Positions 43,852 to 54,292 of a stretch of DNA of 64,000 nt are shown one piece after another. Source of the stretch: Neobacillus sp. FSL H8-0543 (GTDB lineage Bacteria > Bacillota > Bacilli > Bacillales > Cytobacillaceae); assembly GCF_038592905.1 (NCBI RefSeq), contig NZ_CP151943.1, positions 2,431,001 through 2,495,000 on the forward strand. Direction: 5' to 3'. Below the pieces are notes generated by a model, which was given only the letters and a program-made list of their open reading frames with translations, searched no databases and was not told where the DNA came from. Made by a program: the position numbers and the translations under genes. The first letter of the stretch is position 1. Each line of letters begins with the position of its first letter.

Positions 43852-44553
43852 TTAGTAGAAGTAAAGAATTGTTACAATTATTCCTGTTACTAAAATACCA
43901 GGGAGGAGGTTGGCAACCTTTATCTTTATAATACCAAGCAGGTTTAAGCCAATCGCAAGAATCATCACTCCACCTGTAGCTGTCATTTCTGTGATAAATT
44001 GGTCCATCAGGATTTGAGGAACGAAACGATCAATCTGAGTTGCAAATAAAGCAATTAGCCCCTGATAGAGGAGAACTGGAACGGCTGAAAATAAAACACC
44101 AACCCCAAGAGTTGTTGTTAAAATGATCGATGTAAAACCATCAATGATTGATTTCGTATATAGTACCGAATGATCACCGCGAATTCCACTATCAAGCGCA
44201 CCGATAATCGCCATTGCCCCAATCACAAAGATGAGGGTAGCCGTTACGAACCCCTCGGAAAGACTTCCATTTCCATTCGAACCCATTTTCGTTTCAAGCC
44301 AACGTCCTAGCTGATTGAGCTTTTCGTCTAATTGCAGCCATTCCCCAAAGACTGCACCAATGACCAAGCTTAAAATAACAATTAGGAAATTCTCACTTTT
44401 CAATCCCATTTGCAGGCCGAGAACGAGAACCGATAATCCAATCGCATACATCACTGTCACTTTCATGCCTTCGGAAATCCGGCTGAGACGCGAACCAATC
44501 AGTGTACCAATAATAATTAATAAGCCATTTACAATCGTCCCTAATAAAAACAT
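43852..44553 (-). CDS. DUF554 family membrane protein (YdfK-like)
   Basis: 233 aa with about six or seven hydrophobic helices and the family start LGTIVNGLLIIIGTLIGSRL, slightly trimmed. Possibly a transporter or channel; function not known. It lies between parB and yyaC. Downstream it converges on yyaC at a shared terminator. Confidence 0.85.
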   Translation of the reverse strand: MFLLGTIVNGLLIIIGTLIGSRLSRISEGMKVTVMYAIGLSVLVLGLQMGLKSENFLIVILSLVIGAVFGEWLQLDEKLNQLGRWLETKMGSNGNGSLSEGFVTATLIFVIGAMAIIGALDSGIRGDHSVLYTKSIIDGFTSIILTTTLGVGVLFSAVPVLLYQGLIALFATQIDRFVPQILMDQFITEMTATGGVMILAIGLNLLGIIKIKVANLLPGILVTGIIVTILYFY

Positions 44554-44645
44554 TCTCTATCCACCATTCTTCGACTCTCGAAATTTTTAATACTATTAAA
44601 CTATCATGTTTCATTTTCACTATAAAGATATTTTTATGTCTATGC

Positions 44646-44695
44646 TAAACTTTTCTGTTGATTTCAGCTCCAGGCGCTTCGCTCCAATCAACAGA
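44646..44695. repeat. Dispersed intergenic repeat with hairpin
   Basis: CTGTTGATT (44655-44663) and AATCAACAG (44686-44694) form a perfect 9-bp stem around GCTCCAGGCGCTTCGCTCC. Related fragments occur at 41-79 and 38529-38550. Confidence 0.6.
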
Positions 44696-44745
44696 GTTAT
44701 ATTGACTTTGTTTTAAAATACCATTTCCAAAAGAGACGGAAGGCA

Positions 44746-44774
44746 AAAAAAAAACCATCCCTTTGATGGTTTAA
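44746..44774 (-). terminator. Terminator of parA-parB
   Basis: 8-bp arms AAACCATC / GATGGTTT (44754-44761 and 44767-44774) followed by about ten T on the - strand. Confidence 0.85.
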
Positions 44775-45628
44775 AGTGATTCTTCTTGACCAAGCATTTC
44801 TAAAATCCGTTCTAAATCCTCTTTTGAGAAAAACTCAATTTCAATTTTCCCCTTGTTTTTGGATTGTTTAATGTTCACCGTTGTTCCAAAACGCTCACGG
44901 AGGGAATGTTCACGTTCTTGTAAAAAGATATCCTTTTTCTTCTCCGACTTTTTTGTTTCACGTGGAACATTTTCGTTCATTTGTTGAATCAATTTTTCTA
45001 ACTGACGGACATTTAATGCTTCATTAATTACTTTATCAACCATTAAAGGCAGTTTGGCTTTTTGACGGAGACCTAATAATGCCCGACCATGTCCCATTGA
45101 AATTTTACCATTTGAAATTAACTCTTGGATTTTCACAGGAAGTGAGAGTAAGCGGATATGATTGGCTACATGTGGGCGGCTTTTTCCTAAACGTTTGGCT
45201 ACTTCCTCTTGTGTAAGCTTTAACTTTTCCATTAGTGTCTGGTAAGCTAGTCCCTCTTCAATCGGGTTTAAATCCTCTCTTTGGAGATTTTCCAATACTG
45301 CCAATTCCATCATTTGCTGCTCAGATAACTCTCTGACTACGGCAGGAATTGACTTTAGCCCTGCCTCTTTTGTTGCGCGGAAACGTCTTTCCCCCACCAC
45401 AATTTCATAGCCCTTAATACTTTTTCTAACAACGATTGGCTGCAGAATCCCATGCTCCAGGATTGACTCCTTTAATTCGTTGATGGACTCTTGTTCGAAG
45501 GTTTTCCGTGGCTGGTAGGGGTTGGGACGCAATTCTTTTATATTTATCTCTTGGACTGTCTCTTCCTTTGCAGCTTCGATATTATTAAAAAATGCGTTCA
45601 ATCCTTTCTTACCTAAACCTTTAGCCAT
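44771..45628 (-). CDS. parB: Chromosome-partitioning CTPase ParB (Spo0J)
   Basis: 285 aa. The N-terminal CTP-binding domain contains LRPNPYQPRKTFE and VVGERRFRATKEAG; the central helix-turn-helix is LTQEEVAKRLGKSRPHVANHI; a C-terminal dimer domain follows. It loads at parS and spreads as a clamp, recruiting SMC. A parS site lies inside its own gene (44954-44969). It overlaps parA by 8 bp. Confidence 0.97.
   Translation of the reverse strand: MAKGLGKKGLNAFFNNIEAAKEETVQEINIKELRPNPYQPRKTFEQESINELKESILEHGILQPIVVRKSIKGYEIVVGERRFRATKEAGLKSIPAVVRELSEQQMMELAVLENLQREDLNPIEEGLAYQTLMEKLKLTQEEVAKRLGKSRPHVANHIRLLSLPVKIQELISNGKISMGHGRALLGLRQKAKLPLMVDKVINEALNVRQLEKLIQQMNENVPRETKKSEKKKDIFLQEREHSLRERFGTTVNIKQSKNKGKIEIEFFSKEDLERILEMLGQEESL
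44954..44969. promoter_or_regulatory. parS site inside parB
   Basis: TGTTTCACGTGGAACA, one base from the perfect palindrome. Read on the other strand it is the version I recall from the spo0J gene of B. subtilis (TGTTCCACGTGAAACA). Confidence 0.88.
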
Positions 45629-46382
45629 TAGAGACCACTTCCTTTGCTAAATCTAAATATACTTCTGCCCCACGAGATCTGGAATCATAGGTAATGATTG
45701 GTTCCCCATGGCTTGGAGCCTCACTTAGACGCACGTTTCTTGGAATAATGGTTTTGTAAACCTTGTCCTGAAAGTATTTTTTCACTTCTTCAATCACTTG
45801 AATGCCTAAGTTTGTCCGTGCATCAAGCATCGTTAATAAAACACCTTCTATTTTCAAGTCTTGATTTAAGTGTTTTTGAACGAGGCGTACCGTATTTAAC
45901 AATTGACTCAAACCCTCTAAGGCATAATACTCGCATTGGACGGGTATTAATACTGAGTCTGATGCTGTTAGGGCATTTAGAGTCAATAGGCCTAATGATG
46001 GAGGACAATCGATAATAATATAGTCAAACTGATCCTTAACTTCTCCAAGAGCGCGCTTTAAGCGAACCTCCCTAGAAATAGTTGGTACTAGTTCAATTTC
46101 CGCCCCCGCTAGTTGGATGGTAGCAGGAATTACATATAAATTTTCAACAGCTGTCGGTTTAATCACCACTTTTGCTTCTATATCATCTACCAAGACATCA
46201 TAAATGCACTGGTCTACATCGGCCTTTTCCACACCAAGCCCGCTCGTTGCATTTCCTTGGGGATCAATGTCTACTAATAGCACTTTTTTCCCTATGTATG
46301 CTAAGCAGGCACCCAGGTTGACAGAGGTCGTTGTTTTACCGACTCCGCCCTTTTGATTCGCGATTGCAATGGTTTTGCCCAC
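45621..46382 (-). CDS. parA: Chromosome-partitioning ATPase ParA (Soj)
   Basis: 253 aa. Deviant Walker A KGGVGKTTTSVNLGACL at residues 11-27, Walker A' LLVDIDPQGNATSGLG, Walker B IIIDCPPSLG. Dimerises with ATP, binds DNA and, in B. subtilis, also controls DnaA at the origin. Coupled to parB. Confidence 0.97.
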   Translation of the reverse strand: MGKTIAIANQKGGVGKTTTSVNLGACLAYIGKKVLLVDIDPQGNATSGLGVEKADVDQCIYDVLVDDIEAKVVIKPTAVENLYVIPATIQLAGAEIELVPTISREVRLKRALGEVKDQFDYIIIDCPPSLGLLTLNALTASDSVLIPVQCEYYALEGLSQLLNTVRLVQKHLNQDLKIEGVLLTMLDARTNLGIQVIEEVKKYFQDKVYKTIIPRNVRLSEAPSHGEPIITYDSRSRGAEVYLDLAKEVVSNG

Positions 46383-46682
46383 GATGTCACCTACCCTAAT
46401 TATTTGTTTAGCGAAAGCTGCCTAGGTATGGCACTCCCGCTATCTTTTTTCAAATCTATCATCTAAAATTCTATCAGAATGAACAATTAAACTAGCTAAC
46501 TTTGCTAAAAATCCAAGTAAAGAAAATTTCCATGCTATCTATTTTATCATGAAACGGAACGATTGTTATTTTTTTTCTAAAAATTAAAGGGAATAGGTTT
46601 GGTTATTAGTTCCCTAATGTTTGATAAACATAAAAAATAAGAACCAAACGGTTAAGTTAGTTTGGTTCTTTCTGAGTATTAT
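46383..46682. other. noc-parA intergenic region
   Basis: About 300 bp with no gene. It holds the noc terminator (46631-46670) and AT-rich sequence that should carry the parA promoter; no clear -35/-10 pair or operator stood out. Confidence 0.6.
46631..46670 (-). terminator. Terminator after noc
   Basis: 11-bp stem AAGAACCAAAC / GTTTGGTTCTT (46639-46649 with 46660-46670) followed by ATTTTTTA on the - strand. Confidence 0.85.
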
Positions 46683-47555
46683 TTACTTTTTCTTTGGTAT
46701 TTTAATGGTAAATTGGTAGAATTCTTCAAATTCCTCTTCCTGGGCATCAAGATTAATTCCACTATCAGATACCATTGATAAAGATTGCCTGATTGTATTT
46801 ACAGCTATTCTCATATCTTTGCTGAAGGCTTTCCTTTTGGGCTTCGGTTTCTTATTCTTTTGCTCTAGTAAGCGAACGACTCTATCCTCTGTCTGCTTTA
46901 CATTTAAATTCTTCTCAATGATCTCTTCTAATAACATGACTTGTTTCTCAGGGTCCTTAAGAGGAATAAGCGAACGCGCATGGCGTTCAGTAATTACCTT
47001 ATTTAATAATGACTCCTGAATTTGTTGCGGCAGCTTTAGAAGTCTAAGCTTATTTGCTACGGTAGATTGCCCTTTACCAAGCCGCTGTGCAAGAGCCTCT
47101 TGTGTTAAATTATGAAGTTCCAGTAATTTCCCATAAGCGATTGCTTCTTCAATCGGCGATAACTCTTCACGCTGAAGATTCTCTATTAAGGCAACAGAAG
47201 CTGTTTCAGTATCTGAGTAACTTTTGATTATCGCTGGTGCCTCATCCCAGCCTAGCTTTTTCATAGCACGCCAGCGGCGCTCTCCAGCAATAATTTCATA
47301 GCTTCCTTCAAACTGTCTGACAACAATTGGCTGAATGATTCCATGAGTGTGAATGGTTCTTGACAATTCTTCTATTTTTGCATCGTCAAATACGGTTCGA
47401 GGCTGAAAACGGTTTGGAACAATACTATCAATCGGTATTTTTGTTATTTCATCATTTCTTTCTAATTCCGTTTCCATTTCTAACTCTTCTTCAAGTTCAA
47501 CCTTTTGATCTCCTTTTTCGCCGAGGCCAAAAAAGCGTGAAAACGAATTCTTCAT
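46683..47555 (-). CDS. noc: Nucleoid occlusion protein Noc
   Basis: 290 aa, ParB paralogue. N-terminal membrane-targeting segment [18 protein letters not shown]-binding [15 protein letters not shown], helix-turn-helix [22 protein letters not shown]-terminal dimer domain. The amphipathic N-terminus and gene position next to rsmG distinguish Noc from ParB. It blocks division over the chromosome. Start at ATG 47555 with AAAGGTGG upstream. Confidence 0.96.
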   Translation of the reverse strand: MKNSFSRFFGLGEKGDQKVELEEELEMETELERNDEITKIPIDSIVPNRFQPRTVFDDAKIEELSRTIHTHGIIQPIVVRQFEGSYEIIAGERRWRAMKKLGWDEAPAIIKSYSDTETASVALIENLQREELSPIEEAIAYGKLLELHNLTQEALAQRLGKGQSTVANKLRLLKLPQQIQESLLNKVITERHARSLIPLKDPEKQVMLLEEIIEKNLNVKQTEDRVVRLLEQKNKKPKPKRKAFSKDMRIAVNTIRQSLSMVSDSGINLDAQEEEFEEFYQFTIKIPKKK

Positions 47556-47692
47556 CCCCAACACCACCTTTACGAAACTCCCTATTACTTATTCGCTATC
47601 TGAATAATATCTTCCTGCTAAACCATTAATAATAAACAAATTATCTTACCTATCAAAATCCTCAACGTTATGATAATTTCCCTAGAAATTAC

Positions 47693-48409
47693 CTACTCTA
47701 TTGGTGATTTCCCCGGAGTACCCGGTTTACGGGGATATTTTTTTGGTGTTTGCTTTTCCTTCTTAATCACTAAAATATTTCGTTCGCTTTCTTCCATTGG
47801 TAAGGAAAACGTATACTTCTCCTCTAATTTTCCTCCAAGAGTCGTAATTGCCTTTTTACCAACTGCTAATTCTTCATTTGCATGTGCTGCCTTCATTGCA
47901 ATAAAATGGCCACCTACTTTTACGAGCGGTAAGCATAGCTCACTCAAGACAGACATCCTGGCAACGGCTCTGGCCGTGACGATATCATAGGTCTCTCGAT
48001 GCTTCGGGTTTACCCCAAACGTCTCCGCTCGGTCATGGATAAAATGGACGTTTTCTAAGTTTAAGACATTTGCAAGATGATTTAAAAAAGATATACGCTT
48101 ATTTAATGAGTCAACTATTGTTACTTCCAATTGAGGGAAAACTATTTTTAACGGAATACTTGGAAACCCCGCACCTGCTCCGACATCACATATACTTACA
48201 GGCTTTGTGAAGTCAAAATGAAAAGCAGCAGAAATAGAATCATAAAAGTGTTTTAAATAAACCTCAGCTTTATCAGTTATCGCTGTTAAGTTCATCTTTT
48301 CATTCCACTCGACCAAGGTTTGATAGTATGTTTCAAATTGTTCCAGCTGTTCAACGGTAAGGGTGATTCCCTGTACAAGCAGCAGTCCCTTGAATTGTTC
48401 AATGTTCAT
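47693..48409 (-). CDS. rsmG: 16S rRNA (guanine527-N7)-methyltransferase
   Basis: 238 aa. SAM-binding [16 protein letters not shown], followed by [14 protein letters not shown]-terminal basic tail. GAGGAAG lies 8 nt before ATG 48409. The frame extends upstream to 48544 but that part overlaps the mnmG 3' end and is not RsmG-like. Loss of this enzyme gives low-level streptomycin resistance in several bacteria. Confidence 0.96.
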   Translation of the reverse strand: MNIEQFKGLLLVQGITLTVEQLEQFETYYQTLVEWNEKMNLTAITDKAEVYLKHFYDSISAAFHFDFTKPVSICDVGAGAGFPSIPLKIVFPQLEVTIVDSLNKRISFLNHLANVLNLENVHFIHDRAETFGVNPKHRETYDIVTARAVARMSVLSELCLPLVKVGGHFIAMKAAHANEELAVGKKAITTLGGKLEEKYTFSLPMEESERNILVIKKEKQTPKKYPRKPGTPGKSPIE

Positions 48410-48443
48410 CGGCAAAACTTCCTCACTGATTTTCTTTAGCAAC

Positions 48444-50333
48444 TTATTCAGCTGATACTCTGGCAATCTTACCCTGTTCCAGATACACAAGAAGAATGGA
48501 AACATCCGCTGGATTGACGCCGGAAACACGGGATGCTTGGGCAATCGATAATGGTTTGATTAGCTTCAAGCGCTGCCTGGCTTCTGTAGCTAACCCTGAA
48601 ACCTTGTCATAATCAATATTATCAGGGATTTTTTTATTCTCCATTTTCTTTAGACGTTCTACCTGCTGCAGGGACTTCTCAATATAACCCTCATATTTAA
48701 CCTGAATTTCAATCTGTTCTTTTACATCTGGATCTAATTCCACTTCACTTGGTAAGATGCGTTCTAGTAATTCATAATTCATTTCCGTTCTCTTTAATAA
48801 ATCAGCTGCACGAATACCGTCTTTTAGTTCGCTCCCGCCAATGCTCTGAATAAGCTCTTGAACTTCTTTCGCAGGCTTTATAAAGGTGGATTGAAGTCTA
48901 GCCTTTTCTTTTTCAACGGCTTCTTTCTTTGCTAAAAATTTTTCATAACGCCCTTCTTTAATTAAACCAATTTGATGTCCAATTTCAGTTAAGCGCAAAT
49001 CAGCATTATCATGACGTAAAAGAAGGCGGTATTCGGCTCTTGAGGTTAACAAGCGATATGGTTCGCTTGTTCCCTTTGTTATTAAATCATCAATAAGTAC
49101 ACCGATATAGGCATCGGACCGACTCAGAACTAGCGGATCCTTACCCATTATATTTAAAGCAGCATTAATTCCAGCCATTAAACCTTGAGCCGCTGCTTCT
49201 TCATAACCAGAAGTCCCATTAATTTGCCCAGCAGTAAATAAGTTTTTGACAATCTTTGTTTCAAGTGTTAACCAAAGCTGCGTTGGAATGATTACATCAT
49301 ATTCAATCGCATAACCAGGCCTCATCATTTGGGCATTTTCTAACCCTTCAACTGAATTGATTAATTTTTGCTGGATCTCTTCTGGTAAGCTTGTTGATAG
49401 CCCCTGAATATATACTTCTTGAGTATTCCTTCCTTCTGGTTCAAGGAATATTTGATGGCGTGGTTTGTCATTGAAGCGAACCACCTTATCCTCAATCGAT
49501 GGGCAATAGCGCGCACCAGTTCCTTTAACCATCCCAGAATACATCGGCGAACGGTGAAGATTCTCATCAATTAGCTGATGTGTCTTTTCATTGGTATACG
49601 TAAGCCAGCATGGAAGCTGGTCAGTAATAAACTTGGTCGTTTCATAAGAAAAAGCCCTCGGTTCCATATCTCCTGGCTGAATCTCCGTTTTACTATAATC
49701 AATTGAATGACTGTTTACTCTTGGTGGTGTCCCCGTTTTAAAGCGCACTAACTCAAAACCAAGCTCTTCAAGCTGTTCAGACAATCGAATCGAAGGCATT
49801 TGATTATTTGGTCCGCTTGAATATTTCAATTCACCCAAAATCACTTCACCCCGCAGGAAAGTGCCCGTGGTGATCACGACTGCTTTTGCCCGAAAAATGG
49901 CACCGGTTTTCGTAATTACTCCCTTACAAATACCATCCTCAACAATTAATTCCTCAACCATACCCTGGAGTAAAGTTAGATTCGGTTCCCTCTCAAGTGT
50001 ATATTTCATTTCATGCTGATAGGCAAACTTATCAGACTGTGCCCTGAGTGCACGAACAGCTGGACCCTTTCCGGTGTTCAGCATCCTCATTTGGATATAG
50101 GTTTTATCAACATTCTTAGCCATTTCACCACCAAGTGCGTCAATCTCACGCACAACAATCCCTTTCGCCGGACCGCCGACAGATGGATTACATGGCATAA
50201 AGGCAACCATATCCAAGTTTATGGTAATCATTAATGTTTTTGCGCCAATGCGGGCCGCCGCGAGGCCTGCTTCACAACCTGCATGACCTGCACCGATGAC
50301 AATGACGTCGAAATTACCTGCTTCGTATTGCAT
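48444..50333 (-). CDS. mnmG: tRNA uridine-5-carboxymethylaminomethyl modification enzyme MnmG (GidA)
   Basis: 629 aa. N-terminal FAD motif [20 protein letters not shown], slightly trimmed, with [22 protein letters not shown] and later [17 protein letters not shown]. Acts with MnmE on wobble uridine 34 of several tRNAs. ATG 50333 has GGAGG 6 nt upstream. Between mnmE and rsmG as in most Firmicutes. Confidence 0.97.
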   Translation of the reverse strand: MQYEAGNFDVIVIGAGHAGCEAGLAAARIGAKTLMITINLDMVAFMPCNPSVGGPAKGIVVREIDALGGEMAKNVDKTYIQMRMLNTGKGPAVRALRAQSDKFAYQHEMKYTLEREPNLTLLQGMVEELIVEDGICKGVITKTGAIFRAKAVVITTGTFLRGEVILGELKYSSGPNNQMPSIRLSEQLEELGFELVRFKTGTPPRVNSHSIDYSKTEIQPGDMEPRAFSYETTKFITDQLPCWLTYTNEKTHQLIDENLHRSPMYSGMVKGTGARYCPSIEDKVVRFNDKPRHQIFLEPEGRNTQEVYIQGLSTSLPEEIQQKLINSVEGLENAQMMRPGYAIEYDVIIPTQLWLTLETKIVKNLFTAGQINGTSGYEEAAAQGLMAGINAALNIMGKDPLVLSRSDAYIGVLIDDLITKGTSEPYRLLTSRAEYRLLLRHDNADLRLTEIGHQIGLIKEGRYEKFLAKKEAVEKEKARLQSTFIKPAKEVQELIQSIGGSELKDGIRAADLLKRTEMNYELLERILPSEVELDPDVKEQIEIQVKYEGYIEKSLQQVERLKKMENKKIPDNIDYDKVSGLATEARQRLKLIKPLSIAQASRVSGVNPADVSILLVYLEQGKIARVSAE

Positions 50334-50384
50334 CACTTACCTCCAATTCTAAATACCCTTACTTTTTCTATACTATTTAACGCC

Positions 50385-51770
50385 CTATTTTCCTAAACAA
50401 AATTGTGAGAATAGCTGATCGATGAGACTTTCATGAACACTCTCACCAATAATTTCACCAAGCAATTCCCATGCACGCGTTAAGTCTATTTGTACGATAT
50501 CAATCGGCGTCCCGTTTTCAACATTTTCCAGTGCTTCCTCAATTGTGTTTAGGCTTTGGCCTAGCAAGGCAATATGGCGACTATTCGATACATACGTTAA
50601 ATCACCCGTTTCGATCGTACCTGAGAAGAATAGGGAAGCAATTGCTTCTTCAAGCTCTTCTACACCACGGTCTTCAAGTAGAGAGGTGGTAACTAATTTA
50701 TGATTAGCTGCCAATTTTTTTACCTGTTCTAAATTAATTTGCTGCTGGAGGTCCGTTTTATTAACAATGACGATGACATCCATTCCCTTTACAACTTCAA
50801 AAAGTTTTTCATCCTCTTGTGTTAATTGTTCCGCATAATTCAATACTAATAAAATTAAATCAGCTTCATTTAACACCTGCCGCGACCTTTCTACACCGAT
50901 TCGTTCAACAATATCTTCTGTTTCACGAATACCAGCGGTGTCTAACAATCGGAGTGGTACCCCTCGAACATTGACATATTCCTCGATAACATCACGGGTA
51001 GTCCCTGGAATATCCGTGACAATTGCTTTATTTTCATGAACAAGGCTGTTAAGTAACGAAGATTTGCCGACATTTGGACGGCCAACGATCGCTGTAGAAA
51101 GACCTTCACGCAAAATCTTTCCTTGCTGAGAGGTTTGTAACAGCTTTTTGATTTCCTCCCGAATATAAAGAGCCTTTTCTGTCAGCATTTTATGTGTCAT
51201 TTCTTCGACATCGTCATATTCTGGATAATCTATATTCACTTCGACATGGGCCAAAATCTCTAATATTTCCTGACGTAAGCCACGAATAAGTTTTGATAAG
51301 CGGCCTTCCATTTGTCCAAGTGCTACATTCATTGCACGGTCTGTTTTTGCTCTAATTAAATCCATTACCGCCTCTGCTTGCGATAAATCTATCCTTCCAT
51401 TTAAAAAGGCACGTTTCGTAAATTCCCCCGGCTCGGCTAATCTGGCGCCAAAGGAGAGAACATGCTGCAAAACTCGATTGACTGACACAATTCCACCGTG
51501 ACAGTTGATTTCGACAACATCTTCTTTCGTAAAAGTCTTCGGACCCTTCATTACTGACACCATTACCTCTTCAATTACCTCTTCTGTCTTTGGATCGAGC
51601 AAATGCCCATAGTGTATCGTATGGGTTGCTACTTCCATTAGCCTTTTACCGCTAATGCTTCGAAAGATTCGGTCGGCAATTTTAATGGAATCATCGCCGC
51701 TTAATCGTACAATCGCAATCGCTCCCTCACCCATCGGCGTCGATATGGCAGCTATCGTATCAAATTCCAT
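50385..51770 (-). CDS. mnmE: tRNA modification GTPase MnmE (TrmE/ThdF)
   Basis: 461 aa. N-terminal folate-binding domain ([21 protein letters not shown] region), helical domain, and an inserted G domain with [24 protein letters not shown] and NKTD; the C-terminal catalytic Cys is in FCLGK. Partner of MnmG. Start probably ATG 51770; a GTG at 51779 is also open, and neither has an ideal ribosome site. DnaA boxes lie upstream. Confidence 0.97.
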   Translation of the reverse strand: MEFDTIAAISTPMGEGAIAIVRLSGDDSIKIADRIFRSISGKRLMEVATHTIHYGHLLDPKTEEVIEEVMVSVMKGPKTFTKEDVVEINCHGGIVSVNRVLQHVLSFGARLAEPGEFTKRAFLNGRIDLSQAEAVMDLIRAKTDRAMNVALGQMEGRLSKLIRGLRQEILEILAHVEVNIDYPEYDDVEEMTHKMLTEKALYIREEIKKLLQTSQQGKILREGLSTAIVGRPNVGKSSLLNSLVHENKAIVTDIPGTTRDVIEEYVNVRGVPLRLLDTAGIRETEDIVERIGVERSRQVLNEADLILLVLNYAEQLTQEDEKLFEVVKGMDVIVIVNKTDLQQQINLEQVKKLAANHKLVTTSLLEDRGVEELEEAIASLFFSGTIETGDLTYVSNSRHIALLGQSLNTIEEALENVENGTPIDIVQIDLTRAWELLGEIIGESVHESLIDQLFSQFCLGK

Positions 51771-51879
51771 CACCTTCACCCACTCTTTAAAAAATTGATC
51801 TATTTAAAAATCGTAATATGTTTTTGCTCCAAATTATTAGAATACCACATGATTTTGTTCGTGAAAAATCATTTGTTAC

Positions 51880-51935
51880 TTATCCACATATAATTAATGT
51901 CCACGTATTATTTTAACTTATCCACATGTGAATAA
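51880..51935. promoter_or_regulatory. DnaA-box cluster upstream of mnmE
   Basis: Three perfect TTATNCACA boxes: 51880-51888 and 51918-51926 (TTATCCACA, + orientation) and 51927-51935 (TTATTCACA on the - strand, abutting the second). The thdF/mnmE region is a known DnaA-binding cluster in B. subtilis, as I recall. Confidence 0.8.
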
Positions 51936-52020
51936 CAATAAAACAAACGAATTCAAATAATTGTTATAAATAATGTTGTTCTTGTTGATTGGATCATTCA
52001 ACATTAAAATTTATAATGGC

Positions 52021-52051
52021 AAAAAAAACACCCAACTATTTAAGTTGGATG
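52021..52051 (-). terminator. Terminator of the rnpA-yidC-jag operon
   Basis: 8-bp stem CATCCAAC / GTTGGGTG (52029-52036 with 52044-52051, one G.U) followed by eight T on the - strand. Confidence 0.85.
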
Positions 52052-52071
52052 CCTTTGGAGTTTTTTCTATT

Positions 52072-52716
52072 CTATTTTCTAGCGCCAGCTGCGACTGGCT
52101 TTCCTGGGGAAATGACGATATAGCGATGCGGGTCAGATCCGTCAGAAAAGGTTTTTACTCGCTTATTATCAGATAAAGCAGTATGAATAACTTTACGCTC
52201 ATATGATGGCATGGGTTCTAGTGCAACATCTTTCCCAGATTTTAATGCCTTTTGGGCTAGACGATGTGCTAGTTGAATCAGTGTTTCATTTCTCCGATTT
52301 CGGTAATCTTCAGCATCTAAAATAACCGTTAAGTATTGATTAGAAAATCGATTTAATACTAATTGGGTTAAATATTGAAGTGAATTTAATGTCTGGCCTC
52401 TTTTTCCAATTAATAATGCAATTTTTTCTCCAGTCATAACGAAAAGAACTTGTTTGCCATCTCGTTTGATTTCTATTTCAACTGGTGCACCCATTTTTTC
52501 AGTAACTTGGATGAGGAATTTTTTTGCCTCTTCAATCGGATCAATAATTACTGAAACCTTTACGATTGCTGGACGAGAACCAAATATCCCGAATAACCCT
52601 TTTTTGCCTTCATCAATAATCGATACATCTGTGCGGTCTTCTGTTGTCTTTAATTGAGCTAAAGCTGATTTTACTGCTTCTTCGACAGTTTGTCCTGTAG
52701 CAGTTACTTGTTTCAC
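52072..52716 (-). CDS. jag: RNA-binding protein Jag/KhpB (SpoIIIJ-associated)
   Basis: 214 aa. N-terminal Jag domain ([18 protein letters not shown]), KH domain with [14 protein letters not shown], and C-terminal R3H with [10 protein letters not shown] and the ending HRYIVISPG. Starts at GTG 52716, overlapping the yidC stop by 4 bp. KhpB proteins bind RNA and influence cell elongation. Confidence 0.95.
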   Translation of the reverse strand: MKQVTATGQTVEEAVKSALAQLKTTEDRTDVSIIDEGKKGLFGIFGSRPAIVKVSVIIDPIEEAKKFLIQVTEKMGAPVEIEIKRDGKQVLFVMTGEKIALLIGKRGQTLNSLQYLTQLVLNRFSNQYLTVILDAEDYRNRRNETLIQLAHRLAQKALKSGKDVALEPMPSYERKVIHTALSDNKRVKTFSDGSDPHRYIVISPGKPVAAGARK

Positions 52717-53489
52717 TTTTTTGCTCCTCCCGCTTTACCGGTATCCGAAACCTTCCTCAAATCCGGGCCTTTAATGAAATATGTTTGAACAATCATGAAA
52801 ATATTACCAACTACCCAATACAATGAAAGAGCTGCTGGGAAACTAAACGCAAAAACAACAATCATGATTGGCATCATCCAAAGCATCATCGCCATTTGCG
52901 GGTTATGCTCCTGACCAGCCATCATTAGCTTTTGCTGGATAAAGGTTGTAATACCAGCAACGATTGGTAAAATAAAATATGGATCCTTTTCACCAAGATC
53001 AAACCAAAGGAAGTTTTGTTCAGCAATTTCCCGTGTTCTTGAAATTGCATGATAAAAACCGATTAAAATTGGCATTTGAACTATTAAAGGAAAACAGCCT
53101 GCCATTGGATTTACGCCATGCTTTTGAAATAAAGCCATTGTTTCTTGCTGCAATTTTTGCTGTGTTTTTTGATCTTTAGAGCTGTACTTCTCACGAAGTG
53201 CTTTCATTTCAGGCTGCAGAGCCTGCATTGCCTTTGAACTTCTCGTTTGCTTAATCATAAGCGGTAACATAACTAATCGAATTAAGATTGTAACCACAAT
53301 TAGCGATAAACCAAAGCTGCCGCCAAGAATTTCAGCACCTTTAACGATCAGCCATGATAGCGGATAAACAATATACTCATTCCAAAAACCTGTACTTTCA
53401 GCATTAATCGGTTTGGTAATTTCTGTACACCCTGCTAAGAACAAAACAACAGAAAGGATGCCGAGCATTAGTAATATTCTTTTTTTCAA
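52713..53489 (-). CDS. yidC: Membrane protein insertase YidC/SpoIIIJ
   Basis: 258 aa with a lipoprotein signal (lipobox LAGC at residues 18-21) and five helices; the hydrophilic-groove Arg is in [17 protein letters not shown]. Inserts membrane proteins; the SpoIIIJ version is also needed in sporulation. The start is a TTG at 53489 with AGGAGG 9 nt upstream. Adjacent to rnpA. Confidence 0.96.
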   Translation of the reverse strand: MKKRILLMLGILSVVLFLAGCTEITKPINAESTGFWNEYIVYPLSWLIVKGAEILGGSFGLSLIVVTILIRLVMLPLMIKQTRSSKAMQALQPEMKALREKYSSKDQKTQQKLQQETMALFQKHGVNPMAGCFPLIVQMPILIGFYHAISRTREIAEQNFLWFDLGEKDPYFILPIVAGITTFIQQKLMMAGQEHNPQMAMMLWMMPIMIVVFAFSFPAALSLYWVVGNIFMIVQTYFIKGPDLRKVSDTGKAGGAKK

Positions 53490-53604
53490 CCGAGTTTTCC
53501 TCCTTGAAAAATATATATATCCTACAATTAATGAATTTTATGTACTCATCTACACTTGATTCATTTCACATAGGTATTTTACCATCTTCTATAATAGCTT
53601 GTCT

Positions 53605-53952
53605 TTAATATTTTTTACTCAATACCTTACCAACCTTAAGAACATGGGTTAAACTCTTTTTTACATCGAAAAAACCCATTTCTGCAACAGGCTTTCTAGC
53701 AATAATTACGTAATCATTACCCTTGCTTATTTGATCGGATAACTCCAAAATTGCTTGTTTTATGTATCTTTTTATTTGGTTCCTCGTAACAGCATTTCCT
53801 ACCTTCTTGCTTACTGAAAGACCGATTCGAAAATACTCCTGATCCTTTTTTGCTAAGGCATAGACAACAAATTGGCGATTGGCAAAGGACTGCCCTTTTT
53901 GGAATGATTCTTGAAACTCTTTATTCTTTTTTATCCGCTGCTCTTTTCTCAT
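53605..53952 (-). CDS. rnpA: Ribonuclease P protein component
   Basis: 115 aa, basic. Start [20 protein letters not shown] and the RNR-type motif around [18 protein letters not shown] (usual NxxxRNxxKR). Protein cofactor of RNase P for tRNA 5' maturation. Follows rpmH, separated by about 200 bp with two hairpins. Confidence 0.96.
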   Translation of the reverse strand: MRKEQRIKKNKEFQESFQKGQSFANRQFVVYALAKKDQEYFRIGLSVSKKVGNAVTRNQIKRYIKQAILELSDQISKGNDYVIIARKPVAEMGFFDVKKSLTHVLKVGKVLSKKY

Positions 53953-54060
53953 AAAACACCTTCAGTCCTGGCTGGATCCATCTAAGTATAACAATTTCTA
54001 CTATAACCTCAAATTAGATTTCATAATCGAATCGAATCAATTTTTCTTTTATAAAATAAT

Positions 54061-54101
54061 CATCACGATCGGAAAACAATTGCTTCATTCCGATCGTGAT
54101 G
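54061..54101. repeat. Perfect 14-bp inverted repeat between rpmH and rnpA
   Basis: Arms 54061-54074 and 54088-54101 (CATCACGATCGGAA and its inverse), 13-nt loop, no adjoining T run on the - strand. It may be an mRNA-processing or stabilising hairpin at the 5' end of the rnpA message. Confidence 0.7.
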
Positions 54102-54125
54102 GTAATTTCGACTCAGCCGCTAATT

Positions 54126-54158
54126 GAAAAAAAAGACCACTGAGACGTTTCAGTGGCC
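54126..54158 (-). terminator. Terminator after rpmH
   Basis: Stem CCACTGA / TCAGTGG (within 54137-54158) followed by eight T on the - strand; abuts the rpmH stop. It would let rpmH be made in excess over rnpA. Confidence 0.85.
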
Positions 54159-54292
54159 TAAGCTGATAATACTTTTCTTCCCTTTAGACGACGGCGAGCT
54201 AAAACTTTACGTCCTGAAGCCGTGCTCATACGACTACGGAAACCGTGAACTTTACTGTGCTTACGTGTTTTAGGTTGATATGTTCTTTTCAT
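54158..54292 (-). CDS. rpmH: 50S ribosomal protein L34
   Basis: 44 aa, reading [18 protein letters not shown] at the start and [11 protein letters not shown] at the end, the full canonical L34 sequence. GGAGGTG lies before ATG 54292. It marks the left border of the origin region. Confidence 0.98.
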   Translation of the reverse strand: MKRTYQPKTRKHSKVHGFRSRMSTASGRKVLARRRLKGRKVLSA

